Assembly: GCA_017654935.2 (NCBI GenBank)
Contig: CM065690.1
Span: 16,506,703-16,570,702, forward strand
Direction: 5' to 3'
DNA: 64,000 nt
Origin: Phymorhynchus buccinoides
Lineage: Eukaryota > Mollusca > Gastropoda > Neogastropoda > Raphitomidae
Shown here: one piece after another, positions 11,990-21,959 of the stretch
Numbering within the stretch: position 1 is the stretch's first letter
Layout: each line of letters opens with the position of its first letter
Position numbers and translations under genes: made by a program
The notes under the pieces: model-generated
Told to the model about the DNA's origin: nothing
Databases searched by the model: none
Seen by the model: the letters and a program-made list of their open reading frames with translations, nothing else

Positions 11990-12202
11990 ATAGAAACAAG
12001 GACTGTCTAATCTGTAGATTAAGCAGTCTGCCTAGTCAACATATTAGGCTGCCTATTCTATAGATTAGGCTGCCTGGTCTGTATATTAGGCACGTCTGAA
12101 CAGTTAGTTTACAAGTTAGGTAGTCTGAGTGCCTAGTTCACAAATTAGGCAAAGTGGCTGCCTAATCTACAGACTAGACAATTCTGCGAGTTAGGCACGA
12201 CA
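11990..12202 (+). repeat. Right TIR of the 3.3 kb element
   Basis: Inverse of 8871-9083 with the same series of GCCTA/TAGGC hairpins, ending GGCACGACA. Similarity to the left end extends inward to about 11905 (the AATAAACTT-like A/T stretch), so the full TIR is near 300 bp. Confidence 0.85.
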
Positions 12203-12654
12203 CATATAACCCCCGTACAAAATATCGTTCAATTCTACAAAACAACTGAAGAATAATTGTTGTTCATACATTCTCATACATTCTTTCGACATTTGTGGTA
12301 GAAAAATACAATATCCAACAATTTGAGCAAATGTACAGAAACAATACTTGTCTCGTAAAACTTCCATGTTCTTCTGAACAGAGTGAACCAGGAAAAACTC
12401 TGTCACAAAGGACAATATATAAGGCTGCGTCAAAATCTTCATAGGTTACGATGTATCTAAATTTGTCTCTCATCCTCTATCCCTCTTTATGTCTATATAC
12501 GATGAATAAAAACCACAAAACCAACAAACTTTTTCTCTTGCATAAGTGAACATTTTCGGCTTTATTTAGGCAAACATGTTTAGCTACTTGTTTAGGCAAA
12601 GCTTTCGTCAAACAAACAAAGCACACACACGGACACACACCCATGTCTATATAT
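12203..12654. other. Inverted-repeat spacer, no gene
   Basis: Mirror of 4480-4932 in the left arm. Short open frames only, not recognised. Confidence 0.5.
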
Positions 12655-12674
12655 CCCTGTCTGCCTCTCTCTCC

Positions 12675-12765
<91 letters not shown>

Positions 12766-12809
12766 GTGTTTCCACACACACAGAATACGTTCATTATTAC
12801 ATATACAAC

Positions 12810-12887
<78 letters not shown>

Positions 12888-12900
12888 CTCTCTTCTTTCT
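12655..12900. repeat. (CT)n microsatellite, two blocks
   Basis: Two CT tracts separated by about 60 unique bases; the right-arm mirror of 4256-4478. Confidence 0.95.
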
Positions 12901-13067
12901 TTATCACACACACATACGCGCGTGTGTGCGCACGCGTACAGCGAGAAGTAAAATCGAGTTTATTATGAGTGATTTAATGTGTCTTACACTGCGTAGGCCT
13001 AGATCCCGCATGATGTATAACGTTACAAAAGATGTATGACCATTGCTTAAACAGTTATTTATTTGCA

Positions 13068-13070
13068 AAG

Positions 13071-13134
<64 letters not shown>

Positions 13135-13226
13135 TGTGTGTGTGTGTGTGTGGTGTGTGTGTGTGTGTGTGTGTGAGTGAGTGAGTGTGTGTGTGTGTAT
13201 GTGTGTGTGTGTGTGTGTGTGTTCGT
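13068..13226. repeat. (GT)n microsatellite
   Basis: GT tract at the 3' end of LINE A (minus strand). The LINE tail reads AATAAAAGAACGAACAC and then passes into CA repeats, so the microsatellite may have grown from the LINE's own terminal repeat. Confidence 0.95.
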
Positions 13227-13503
13227 TCTTTTATTTAACCTTACAGTGATCTTAGACAAAAACAAAAAACAAACAAAAACACAACAAAAAAATTTAAATG
13301 TATGTGTAGTATGATTATGATGTATGTGTTTGATGGGTAAGGGATATGTGGGTCTGAGTATATGTGTGATTATAGGCCCTATGTTAGTGAAATGTTAGTG
13401 AAATACTTAAACTTAGAATTATGTCTAAACATTTAAAAGAAACACACAATAAATGAACAATATTAAACTCCAAAAAAGAAAAGTAAAATAGATAACAAGC
13501 ACA

Positions 13504-14106
13504 TCAAAGCAAAGGTCCAATTGGGCTCCTAATAAGTCCCCGAACAACTTCTAGAATCTTTGATTCATCACAAATAATGTCTTTATAGGTTGTCATTGAT
13601 GGTTCTGTGTCCAACAACCAAGCAGGTAAATAGTTTTTCATATTTTCACAAAGAAAAATAACATGGAATGGTGTAATATGCTGGCCACAAATGCAAGTCA
13701 CATGTTTACAGAATTTTGTTTTCAATGCATCAAGCCTGAATCTAAAAACTAAACTTTTCAGAATCCACCCTTGATGAAGACTTTGTCCTGTGTTATAATC
13801 TATTAGCTTTTTAAAGAACTTTCCTTTTTTGTTCTTTTTTACAGAAGATGATATATCTGTTTGTTTGCTAGACACAGAATCCCAGGATGCTTTTTCTAAA
13901 AGACTATAATTTTCATGTAGAGATAAAGGTATATCTATTTTTGCTAAACCGTTTTCAGTGGCTGCACTATTTTTTGCTAACTGGTCAACCCTTTCATTTG
14001 CAGATAATCCGCAATGTGATGGAATCCAACAAAAGTCTATAGAAGAACCACGTAAAGACAAAAAATGAATTAAATGGTGAATTTCTGACATAAGTTCTCC
14101 TCTCAC
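13504..14106 (-). pseudogene. LINE A RNase H C-terminus and tail domain
   Basis: Carries the end of an RNase H fold (WIPSHCGLSANERVDQLAK, with the catalytic Asp in VDQLAK). This is followed by a cysteine/histidine cluster (CKHVTCICG...HVIFLC) of the kind found at the C-terminus of I-group ORF2 proteins. The frame is separated from the RNase H start (TDGS motif near 14340) by an indel region at 14107-14197. Confidence 0.75.
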
Positions 14107-14196
14107 TCTTGTATTAGAATATTTTAAGGATTGTAAGACAGATTTTGAATCAACACAAAATAATATCTGAAATATAGAGAATGGAAAATTAAGAAT

Positions 14197-15648
14197 TTAA
14201 TGCCATAATAATGGCAACAAGTTCTGCAGTAAATATAGAAAGATTCTTTCCAATATGATATACGATTTCTCTATTTTTAACGATGGAATGACGAATGCAG
14301 CACCTGATAAATGATTGTCAAGTACAGAACCATCTGTATATATTTTAAGATGATTTACATAAGTTTCATTTATATGTGCCTTAACATATGTTGGAGGCAA
14401 AGGCCCATCACATTTCTTGAAATTTGTGTATTCAATATCATAAGTAGCCTTACCAAGCTCCCATTTAGGAATTGTGCTATAAGTTATCTGGGGGGCTACT
14501 TTTCGGGGTTCAGCACCCGCATTTGTAAATAAATCAGACGTATATGAGCCTATTGTTTTTAGAGAATCAATGTTCTGTGCCCGCTTAGGAAAGTGTATTT
14601 CTGATTTTAATTGAGTTTCCTTTACACACGAATTTTGTGTTGTATGGCTTCTTAAAATATATTTTGCTGACGCAAGCTTCATATTTTCTTCAAAAGGTAA
14701 TATTCCAATTTCTGTGTAAGTTCGTAATGTTGAGGCATGAACAGGGACACCAAGAGCTATCTTGTAAGCTTTACTATCGATGCTCTGCAACTTTTTGATT
14801 AAATATTTTGGGGCTGAAAAACATATTTCCTGAGCGTAAGATAATTTTGATCTCACAATCGCAGTTGCTAAATGTGTGAGTACTTTACTATCTTTTCCCC
14901 ATGGTTGTTGACATACCATTTTAAGCAAATTTAAAGCTTTTCTGGCTTTTGTCAGAACACTTTCTAAATGGTAGTTCCAGCTCAGTTTAGAAGTTAAATT
15001 TACTCCTAAAAATGTTATAACTTTTTTATATTCAAGAGGCAATCCATCTATTTGAAAAGAAGGTAGAGTGTTAGGGTCATAACCAGTATTGAAGAGAACC
15101 ATATGCGATTTTTCAGGTGAAACGGCTAATCCATTTTCATTCATGTACTTACTGATTTTGTCCAGTTCATTTTGATATATATTTTTAATATAGTTGATTG
15201 ATCTAACAGGTGTGTGTCTTTTGAGAGTAACTTTCATCCATATGCAAATGTCATCCGCATATTGTACTAGTTCAACATTTTTTGACACTGCTTTTGGAAG
15301 ATTGTGCATCAAAATGTTAAAAAGGATTGGAGCTATCACAGCTCCTTGTGGAATTCCCATTTGAACATGTCTTTGATTAGAATAGACATTGCCAACCTTA
15401 GTCTGTATTTTTCTATCACTTAAAAGGGTTTTTAAGTAGTTGCATATATGCCCTGAAAGGCCTATTGATTTCAATTTATTCAGAAGTTTTGAATGCCAAA
15501 CTTGATCGTACGCCTTTCTAATATCGAAAAAAGTAGCAAGTACATTTTTCCTGTGGGAAAACTGATGTTTGATATGTGAGGTAATTTTTACTAGATGATC
15601 AACCGTTGATCTGCCTTTTCTGAAGTCAGCCTGTTGTATTGGTATCAT
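14197..15648 (-). pseudogene. LINE A reverse transcriptase and RNase H start
   Basis: RT palm with FRKGRSTVDHL, motif A FDIRKAYDQVWH, MGIPQGAVIAPILFN, and the catalytic box YADDICIWMK (about 15240-15270). These are followed by the FLGVNL thumb and finally the RNase H start KIYTDGSVLDN. All RT catalytic aspartates are present. A frame change at 15646 separates it from the endonuclease/RT linker frame, and RNase H continues in another frame below 14110. It would copy LINE RNA at the target site (target-primed reverse transcription). Confidence 0.82.
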
Positions 15649-17025
15649 GTCATTTTTTTCACAATAATGTTCAAGTCTTCTAAGAATAATCTTTCCATAA
15701 GTTTCCCCACATGTGAGGTAAGAGCAATTGGCCTGTAATTATTTTTATCTGATTTTGTCTTGCCATCTCTAGGAATAGGGGTTACGATTGATTGTTTCCA
15801 CAAAGATGGTTGAACTCCTTCAGACCAACATTTTTGAAAAAATAGGTTTAGAAAGATTGTGAAATTAACTAGTAAGTGCTTTATCATTTCATTAGAAATC
15901 GCATCAGGTCCTACTGATTTTTTCTTTGAACCAAGGGTGGAAATTGCGTCTTTTGTTTCCTGTAAAGTTATGGGAGCATTTGCATAGTGGTTGTTGTTTG
16001 GACTGTTTTCATTATCTTTATTACCATCCATTTTTTCTCTGTACATTTTTTGTTTTTCTGAGAGGCCTTCATTGTTACTATTTATTGCGAAAATATCTGC
16101 AAATGCTTCAGCCTTTTCAAATTTCGAGGGAAACTCATTGCCTTCCAATATTATTGGGTACTCAGGAAGACTAATGCCATTTTTCATTTCTTTTAATTTT
16201 TTCCATATTTTTTGGATATCTTTATAATCTTGAACTTCGTTCTCACAGAAATTTGACCAATATTCTTCCTTAGCTTTTTCATTTATTCTGTTACTGTGAT
16301 TTTTTGCTTTGTTCTTTTCAGCAGTTTTTTCAGGATCTTTTCGGTCTTTTAAATATATTTTGTAGGCATCCATTTTGTGTTCTCTTGCTTCTTCGCAAGA
16401 CGCATTCCACCATACGTTACCCACATACTTACTTGGTTTATCAGAATTACACTTAGGAATTGAAAGGTCAGCCGCACACAAAACAATATCAACAAAATTC
16501 ATGTAGCTTATGTCAATATTATCGACCATTATCTCTTCGCAATTGTAAGTAGAAAGTATTTTTTCAAATTTATCCCAATCAGCTTTGTTATAATTGTACT
16601 TTGGGATCTTGTCTTTAGTGCAGTCTTGAACAGTTTGTTTACCGCTGATGGTAATAACTACAGGCACGTGATCACTACCAAGATGATCTTTAAAGGTACA
16701 CCATTCACAGCTTGGAGCAATAGCAGGGGACATAAGAGTTAAGTCAATTGCTGTTGCCCGATGATGTGAAACGTCAGGGATTCTAGTAACACTACCATTG
16801 TTTAATATACATAATGACGAGTCTACTATATTTTCAAGAAAACGATTATGCGTTACTATTTTGCACTCATTATCCCAGAATGGGGCATGTGAGTTAAAGT
16901 CACCTGCAATCATCCATTTATTGTTTTGATCTTGTAGAGTATGTATCCATTCTGTGTTTTGATTGTCAGGACCCTTTGGTAAATAAACTGATATTATATT
17001 TAATGTCAAAGATTCATTAAAAAAA
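15645..17025 (-). pseudogene. LINE A endonuclease (C-terminal part) and RT N-terminus
   Basis: Begins in the middle of an apurinic-type endonuclease at about SLTLNIISVYLPKG. It carries AGDFNSHAPFWD, TAIDLTL and LGSDHVPVVI motifs with catalytic Asp/Asn/His, then a linker and the RT fingers (NNYRPIALTSHVGKLME). The lysine-rich open frame upstream (17026-17222) is the A-rich tail of LINE B read through and is not LINE A protein. The missing first third of the endonuclease is at 21570-21950. Confidence 0.8.
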
Positions 17026-17219
17026 AAATTAAAAAAAAATTCCCCTCCACTGTCCCCGCCTTTCTTTTCATTTTTTTTTTTTATTGTCTTTTTTTCTTTT
17101 TTTTTTTTTTTTTCTCTTTTTTTTGTCTTTTTTTTTCTTTTTTTTTTGAGGCGGCACATCTTTTTTTCTTCTTTTTTTCTTCTTCTTCTTTCTCTTTTTT
17201 TCCCTTTGCTTCTCTCATA

Positions 17220-18000
17220 CATATGTCTGTGTGATGATCTAAGATGGACATTTTTCTTCGGTATAGTTTAGAGTTTTAGTCCGATACATAAGTGTCTGGG
17301 TTTCTGTATGACTTAGAGTTTGGTGTACTGACCTTTCATTCTGTGTGCGTGTTTACACGCGAGCGCACGCGCACGCGCGCACGTATATGCAGCATCAAAC
17401 AATTATGCACGTAATATCAACCATTGACATTTAATTAATACACCATCAACCATATCTTCAATAACTTAAAAAACGGCTTCATAGAATACATTCATTTTTT
17501 CAGTGTTTACTAAAGAGTAACATTGCAATACTAAATTCGAACCGGAAGTGGTGATACTAATTGCCAAATATTGCAACATTTTTTGTTTGTTTGTTTTTTT
17601 AAGATTTTTTTTTTTTTTTGAATTTTTTGATTATTATTATTATTATCCTTTTTTTTTTTCTTTCTTTTTTTAAGGTTCCAACAAGCTGCAGATACTGCAA
17701 ATGTTTATTTCGAAATATTTACATGATCATCAAGGAAAAAGATTCACCACAACGTCCGAACGAATAAATCACGTTAAATTGAAAGACGCGCAAGAAACAA
17801 AACCACTCGCGTGCTCAGAAGCATAATACTACATTTACAATCACACACTGACACACACGCAGGAGTGCACCTAAATTCACGCCCATTGGTGTGACCAATC
17901 CTGCACACACACAAAATATAGATTTGTTGAGAACAAGAAAAAGTGCATACAGAAAGATGCAACAACTAGAGAAAATGCATACAAAGAGGTTAGAAAAATT
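17220..18000 (-). other. LINE B 3' untranslated region and A-rich tails
   Basis: No coding. Contains A-rich stretches on the minus strand at 17590-17690 and, ending it, 17030-17220. Two separate A-rich tracts could mean a second small insertion between them. Confidence 0.55.
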
Positions 18001-20388
18001 CTAAATTGCAACCATTTCTCTAATACATAATTCTCGCTCAAAAATGGTATTTAATGGAATAGATGAGTTTGTTTTCTTGTAAATGCTGATGCACACTTTT
18101 CCAATCAAGATGAAATAGTTAATACACTGTCTATCATTGCTACTAAAAGCTGTTTTGTCAGTGCCAAACAATATGTCTGTGTTGCATAAGTTAATATGCG
18201 TGTCAGTCTTTGTTTTAATTACTTGTTCTATAAATCTCCAAAAATTCCATACGACTGGGCATTCACAAAAGAAGTGTTCTATAAAATCAACTGTATCAAT
18301 GCAGTATGAACATTTGTTTGTTTCCTTAACTTTCATTTTATTCAGCATAATGTTTGTTGGATAGATGTTGTGCAGAATTTTCCAGTGGAGAACCCTGATC
18401 CTTGTTTCTTTGGTAACTGATTTCGCTCTGCACCATGTATGTTTGTCAATGTCTAAATCAAATTTTCTTTTCCAGAAGAAACAAGATGTTGGAGTTATGT
18501 TTTCTTTGTTTGCAGATAGTATCTTTTTAATTTGCTTTGGTTTAGTATTGAATACTCTAGCGTCACAATGTTGAGTGAATATTTCTCTTTCTCCCATTTG
18601 AATCCACTGAATCCATTGTTTGGGTATCGAGTTAATCAAAGCATTGTATTGGAAGAGTGTGCATGCTCTGTTTTGTTCAATTATGTTATGAACTTCTTCT
18701 AAAGTTAGTATTCTGTTTTCCTCAGGATGAATAATATCTTTCATTAATTCAAAGTTTTTCTTTATGAAACCCTGAAATAACAACACTTTATATTTGTATT
18801 TGATTAGAACATTATTAAATATTGGCTGGGACAAAAAGTTAGTTTCATTTACATCAGTCAACATAATTTTTTTACTGTCTAAATAATGTGTTAATACTTG
18901 TTTCCAAAATTCATTTTTTATAGAATCCAGACCCATCATCTCATTCGTTCTACAGTTTATGAGAAAAACATTGTCATTGTTTGAAAGAAATCTGAAATTC
19001 CATTTTGGAATGAATGTCCAGTTGTCTCCACCTGCTGCTACCGCAAGCCTTCCTGCCCACTGTAAGTAAAAGTACTTTTGCGTATCCACCATATTAATCA
19101 TATTCAACCCCCCTTCCTCGACACTTGATTCCATGACCTTCCTTTTTACCTTTTCGAAGGCTTTTCTATTACTATAACGTTTTTGCCATACAAATTTGTA
19201 TAACAGCGTATTTATCTTACTGAGCACATTATTAGGCAGACCTACAGATTGCATTACATATATGAACTGGTTCAACAAGAAACTTTTTATAACAACCACC
19301 TTGCCTTGTATACTTATGTCTCTTTTACTCCATAATTGAATCAAATGTTTCATTTTATTAATTCTTTCGTTCCAATTTTCTTCAATATACATTGCCATTT
19401 TCTCACTATGAAAATGAATGCCAAGTATTTTAATTTGATCTACAACTGAAAATGGGAGATTTTCATCTATTCTACGTCTGCCCATCCGCAATGCCTTTGT
19501 TTTGTTCACATTTAATTTTAAACCTGAGAATGTTTGAAAAGTAGAAAGGATCATTAACGATCTATCCATGTCTGTTTTATCCTTAAGAAAGAGGGTAGTA
19601 TCATCTGCCATTTGTTTGATTTTGATCAGAGTGTTTTCATTTTGACTGGGAGATGGAACCTTAATGCCTGCTATTGGACTGTTTCTTATTTTAATTGCAG
19701 CTATTTCTACGGCCAGAACAAACGCCAGTGGAGAAAATGGGCATCCTTGCCTTATTCCACAAATCAACTCTAAAGATTCTGAAATCCACCCACCATGATT
19801 AATAGCACTTACTGTGCCCTGTGTTAATACGGAAACCCACCTTCTAAAATCCGCACCAAAGCCAAACGTTTGAAATGCGTACAGTAAAAAATCCTTAGAT
19901 ATAGAGTCAAATGCTTTGGAAAAGTCTACAGCAAGAAGATATCCACTTTTATTAGACCGATTTAAATAAATAATGGCATCATCCATTGTTCTGATAATAG
20001 TAGAGATGTTTCTGCCCCGAATATATCCCACTTGGTCTGTACTTACCACTTTGTGAATTACGTTACCTAATCTGTTTGCCAGTACTTTTGCTAATATTTT
20101 GTAATCAGAGTTAGTGAGTGTGATTGGTCTCCAGTTAGTTAATCGATCCCTATCTAGTTCTTTGCCTTTATGTAGCAATGTAATTATCCCTTGTTTTTGA
20201 GTAAATGATAATTCCCCTTTAACAAAAGATTCGTTAAAGGAATTTGTTAAAACTGTGGCTATTTTATTCCAGAACATTTTGAAAAATTCTATCGTTAAAC
20301 CGTCACTCCCTGGGGCTGACCCATTTTTCATATTTTTCAAAACCTCCTTTGTTTCGTCCAGTGTGACAAGGCCCTCACAACTGTTCAC
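18001..20388 (-). CDS. LINE B ORF2: reverse transcriptase and C-terminal domain
   Basis: Open for 795 codons. RT signatures in order: NWRPITLTNSDYKILAKVLA, QVGYIRGRNI, LLAVDFSKAFDSI (motif A), GIRQGCPFSPLAFVLAVE, and MADDTTLFLKD (motif C, with Met in place of the usual Phe or Tyr before ADD). The thumb follows, and a CSYC...HFFCECPVVWNFW cysteine/histidine cluster (zf-RVT) near the C-terminus. The pattern is that of the L1/Tx1 group. Catalytic aspartates are intact. The reading frame enters from 20400-21512 through one frameshift, so the full ORF2 is broken unless that is a sequence error. Confidence 0.85.
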   Translation of the reverse strand: MNSCEGLVTLDETKEVLKNMKNGSAPGSDGLTIEFFKMFWNKIATVLTNSFNESFVKGELSFTQKQGIITLLHKGKELDRDRLTNWRPITLTNSDYKILAKVLANRLGNVIHKVVSTDQVGYIRGRNISTIIRTMDDAIIYLNRSNKSGYLLAVDFSKAFDSISKDFLLYAFQTFGFGADFRRWVSVLTQGTVSAINHGGWISESLELICGIRQGCPFSPLAFVLAVEIAAIKIRNSPIAGIKVPSPSQNENTLIKIKQMADDTTLFLKDKTDMDRSLMILSTFQTFSGLKLNVNKTKALRMGRRRIDENLPFSVVDQIKILGIHFHSEKMAMYIEENWNERINKMKHLIQLWSKRDISIQGKVVVIKSFLLNQFIYVMQSVGLPNNVLSKINTLLYKFVWQKRYSNRKAFEKVKRKVMESSVEEGGLNMINMVDTQKYFYLQWAGRLAVAAGGDNWTFIPKWNFRFLSNNDNVFLINCRTNEMMGLDSIKNEFWKQVLTHYLDSKKIMLTDVNETNFLSQPIFNNVLIKYKYKVLLFQGFIKKNFELMKDIIHPEENRILTLEEVHNIIEQNRACTLFQYNALINSIPKQWIQWIQMGEREIFTQHCDARVFNTKPKQIKKILSANKENITPTSCFFWKRKFDLDIDKHTWCRAKSVTKETRIRVLHWKILHNIYPTNIMLNKMKVKETNKCSYCIDTVDFIEHFFCECPVVWNFWRFIEQVIKTKTDTHINLCNTDILFGTDKTAFSSNDRQCINYFILIGKVCISIYKKTNSSIPLNTIFERELCIREMVAI

Positions 20389-20399
20389 ATCATTTTCCT

Positions 20400-21580
20400 C
20401 TAAACGACTAAAATTCTCACCCCCATAAAGGCATCTGTGGATATTTTGACATCATCCACTTCTACTGATTGACTATAAAGGGTTTTGTAAAATGAGACTT
20501 GCTCACTTAAAATTTGTGACTGATCCGTAATGACTTCTCCCGAGTCCTTACAAAGTCTTGTAATTACTTTTTTCTTTCCTCTTGACTTTTCAAGGTTACA
20601 AAAATACCTAGTGTTGCGTTCACCTTCCTCAATCCATTTAACTCGTGCTCGCACTTGCGCTCCTTTAGCTTTACTGACTTGTAATAATTCAAATTTTTGC
20701 TTCAGTTTAACATAACTATTTTGCTTAGATTCATTCTTTGGGTCATTGACCAATTGCTGTTCTGCTTCCTGAATATCATATTGTAGCTTGCGTTCATCAT
20801 TTCTTTTTTTGATTGCTAGTGTTTTTCCGTACTCTATGCAAAAATGTCTCATTTCAAGCTTGCAAATCTCCCATGTGTAAATGGATGTGGTAGAACTAGA
20901 AGAACGAGTAGTATTTAACTGTCTGTCTAATAAATCATTCATGCTGTCTACAAAGTCATTATTACGAAGGTAGCTGTTATTGAATTTCCAGTAGCCTGGG
21001 CCACGTGAAAATTCGCTGCTATTAAACTCTAGTACAATGGCTTTATGGTCAGAGTTAGGAAACGTTGCGTGTTCACTAAAAACACAAAGGGGCAACATTT
21101 CCTCAGACAGAAGACTGTAATCCAGTCTGCGGGCCACGAAAGGGTTAACCCTGGACCAAGTAAAATCTTTCTCATTTCTGTGAAACATTCTCCAGATGTC
21201 TGTCAACCGTAGAGTATTGACAGTGTCATTGAAAGCTTTCACTTCTGAATCGCGGTGCATATTGCCTGTTATGATATCAAGGTCATTATTGAGAGCACAA
21301 TTGAAATCTCCCACAAGGAGGAAATGATGCTCACAAAATTCCCGGAAAATACCCTTTAGACTGTTAAAGAAGGAAATCTTATCTGCAGAATTATTTGGTC
21401 CATACACGTTAGCTAATTTAAAGTCGTAGTGTTCATTTTTTACTGTTACCACTAAAATCCTTTGTTGTTTTGTTTCAAGTGTTACTTTACCCTCAAACGT
21501 TTTGGCCACCAAAATGATCTCCCCTTGACTTCTGTTTGTGCCTTCATTGTAGAAGATATCCCCTTGCTGAAGATATCCCC
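20400..21580 (-). pseudogene. LINE B ORF2: endonuclease part, 5'-truncated
   Basis: Endonuclease motifs KLANVYGPN, LLVGDFNCALNNDLDII, DFTWSR, RRLDYSLLS and NSDHKAIVLEF, then GPGYWKFNNSYL and a lysine-rich linker leading to the RT. The first roughly 60 residues of the endonuclease are missing, the usual result of 5' truncation. Separated from the RT frame by a shift at about 20395. Confidence 0.8.
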
Positions 21581-21950
21581 TTTACTCTTGCTGCACATGC
21601 ATTTATACTTTTAATGCTTTTTAAAAGGGTAGTTCTGATTCTAGGTAATCTACTTTTTCTTGAATGTACAATGCTGTGCTAACCCTTCCCGTTTCATCGT
21701 TATTCTGGTATATAGGAGGGTAATAAAAGTTTTGGAGTTTAGGAAGCTTTTGCTCATTTACGTTTAAAGATTGTAACACTAAGGCTTGATAGGTGTGGTC
21801 TGAGAGATGCTGGGTTAGCTCATGAATATTTGTTGATATTGATCTACAATTCCATTGCAGTATGTTTAAATCCACTAATTTTGTCATGTTCTTAAAACTA
21901 ATTATTGTAATCCTACTAATTGGGATATGTGAAAGTGTAAAAAAAAACAA
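21560..21950 (-). pseudogene. LINE A endonuclease N-terminus
   Basis: Encodes LNILQWNCRSI, the conserved start of LINE endonucleases, and a YQALVLQSLNV strand (the catalytic Glu expected here appears to be Gln). The frame ends at 21621, but an alternative frame continues the domain to about 21565, where LINE B starts. The matching continuation is at 17025. Confidence 0.75.
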
Positions 21951-21959
21951 AAAAACAAT

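Larger units (their letters stand above)
8871..12202 (+). mobile_element. 3.3 kb TIR element, right-arm copy
   Basis: Starts TGTCGTGCC and ends GGCACGACA, with long inverted ends. Order: TIR, short leader, integrase-like gene (9200-9862), LINE RT fragment (9885-10660), AT-rich LINE 3' sequence ending in an A run near 11350, second LINE C-terminal fragment (11340-11700), then TIR. The integrase is probably the original gene of the element and the LINE pieces later insertions. The element is now a composite. The flanking 4 bp (AATA / CATA) do not form a clean duplication. Confidence 0.7.
8815..16140. repeat. Right arm of giant inverted repeat
   Basis: Better preserved partner of 713-8314. It carries the TIR element (8871-12202), (CT)n, (GT)n and LINE A down to the middle of its endonuclease/RT linker, where homology to the left arm stops. 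LINE A itself continues beyond the arm to 17025 and 21950. Confidence 0.85.
17030..21575 (-). mobile_element. LINE B, L1/Tx1-like non-LTR retrotransposon nested in LINE A
   Basis: 5'-truncated LINE inserted in the LINE A endonuclease. Coding order on the minus strand is endonuclease (about 21575-20950), linker, RT (20388-18900) and C-terminal zinc-finger-like zf-RVT region (about 18500-18150), then stop at 18001 and a 3' UTR. Poly(A)-like tracts on the coding strand lie at 17590-17690 and 17030-17220; the outer one abuts LINE A exactly where it resumes. One frameshift near 20395. Otherwise the RT frame is open for 795 codons, so this is a fairly young insertion. Confidence 0.82.
13230..21950 (-). 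mobile_element. LINE A, I-group-like non-LTR retrotransposon, split by LINE B
   Basis: A long non-LTR element on the minus strand. Its endonuclease N-terminus lies at 21950-21570. It is interrupted by LINE B (17030-21575) and resumes at 17025 for the rest of the endonuclease, RT and RNase H, ending with a 3' UTR near 13230. The endonuclease + RT + RNase H order is that of the I group (I/Nimb/Ingi-like). Frames are broken at about 15646 and 14110-14200, so it is inactive, but it is far better preserved than the left-arm copy. Confidence 0.8.

Noticed and set aside
8860..12206. Clear target-site duplication for the 3.3 kb TIR element
   Set aside because: Flanking bases (AATA / CATA, and TATC / CATA in the left arm) do not match well enough to claim one.
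12576..12968. Ser/Leu-rich open frames
   Set aside because: They are translations of CT microsatellite DNA; the same applies to the His/Thr frames in CA tracts at 3.9, 13.1 and 29-30 kb.
17026..17222. Lysine-rich protein start joined to the LINE A endonuclease
   Set aside because: It is the A-rich tail of the nested LINE B read in frame by chance.
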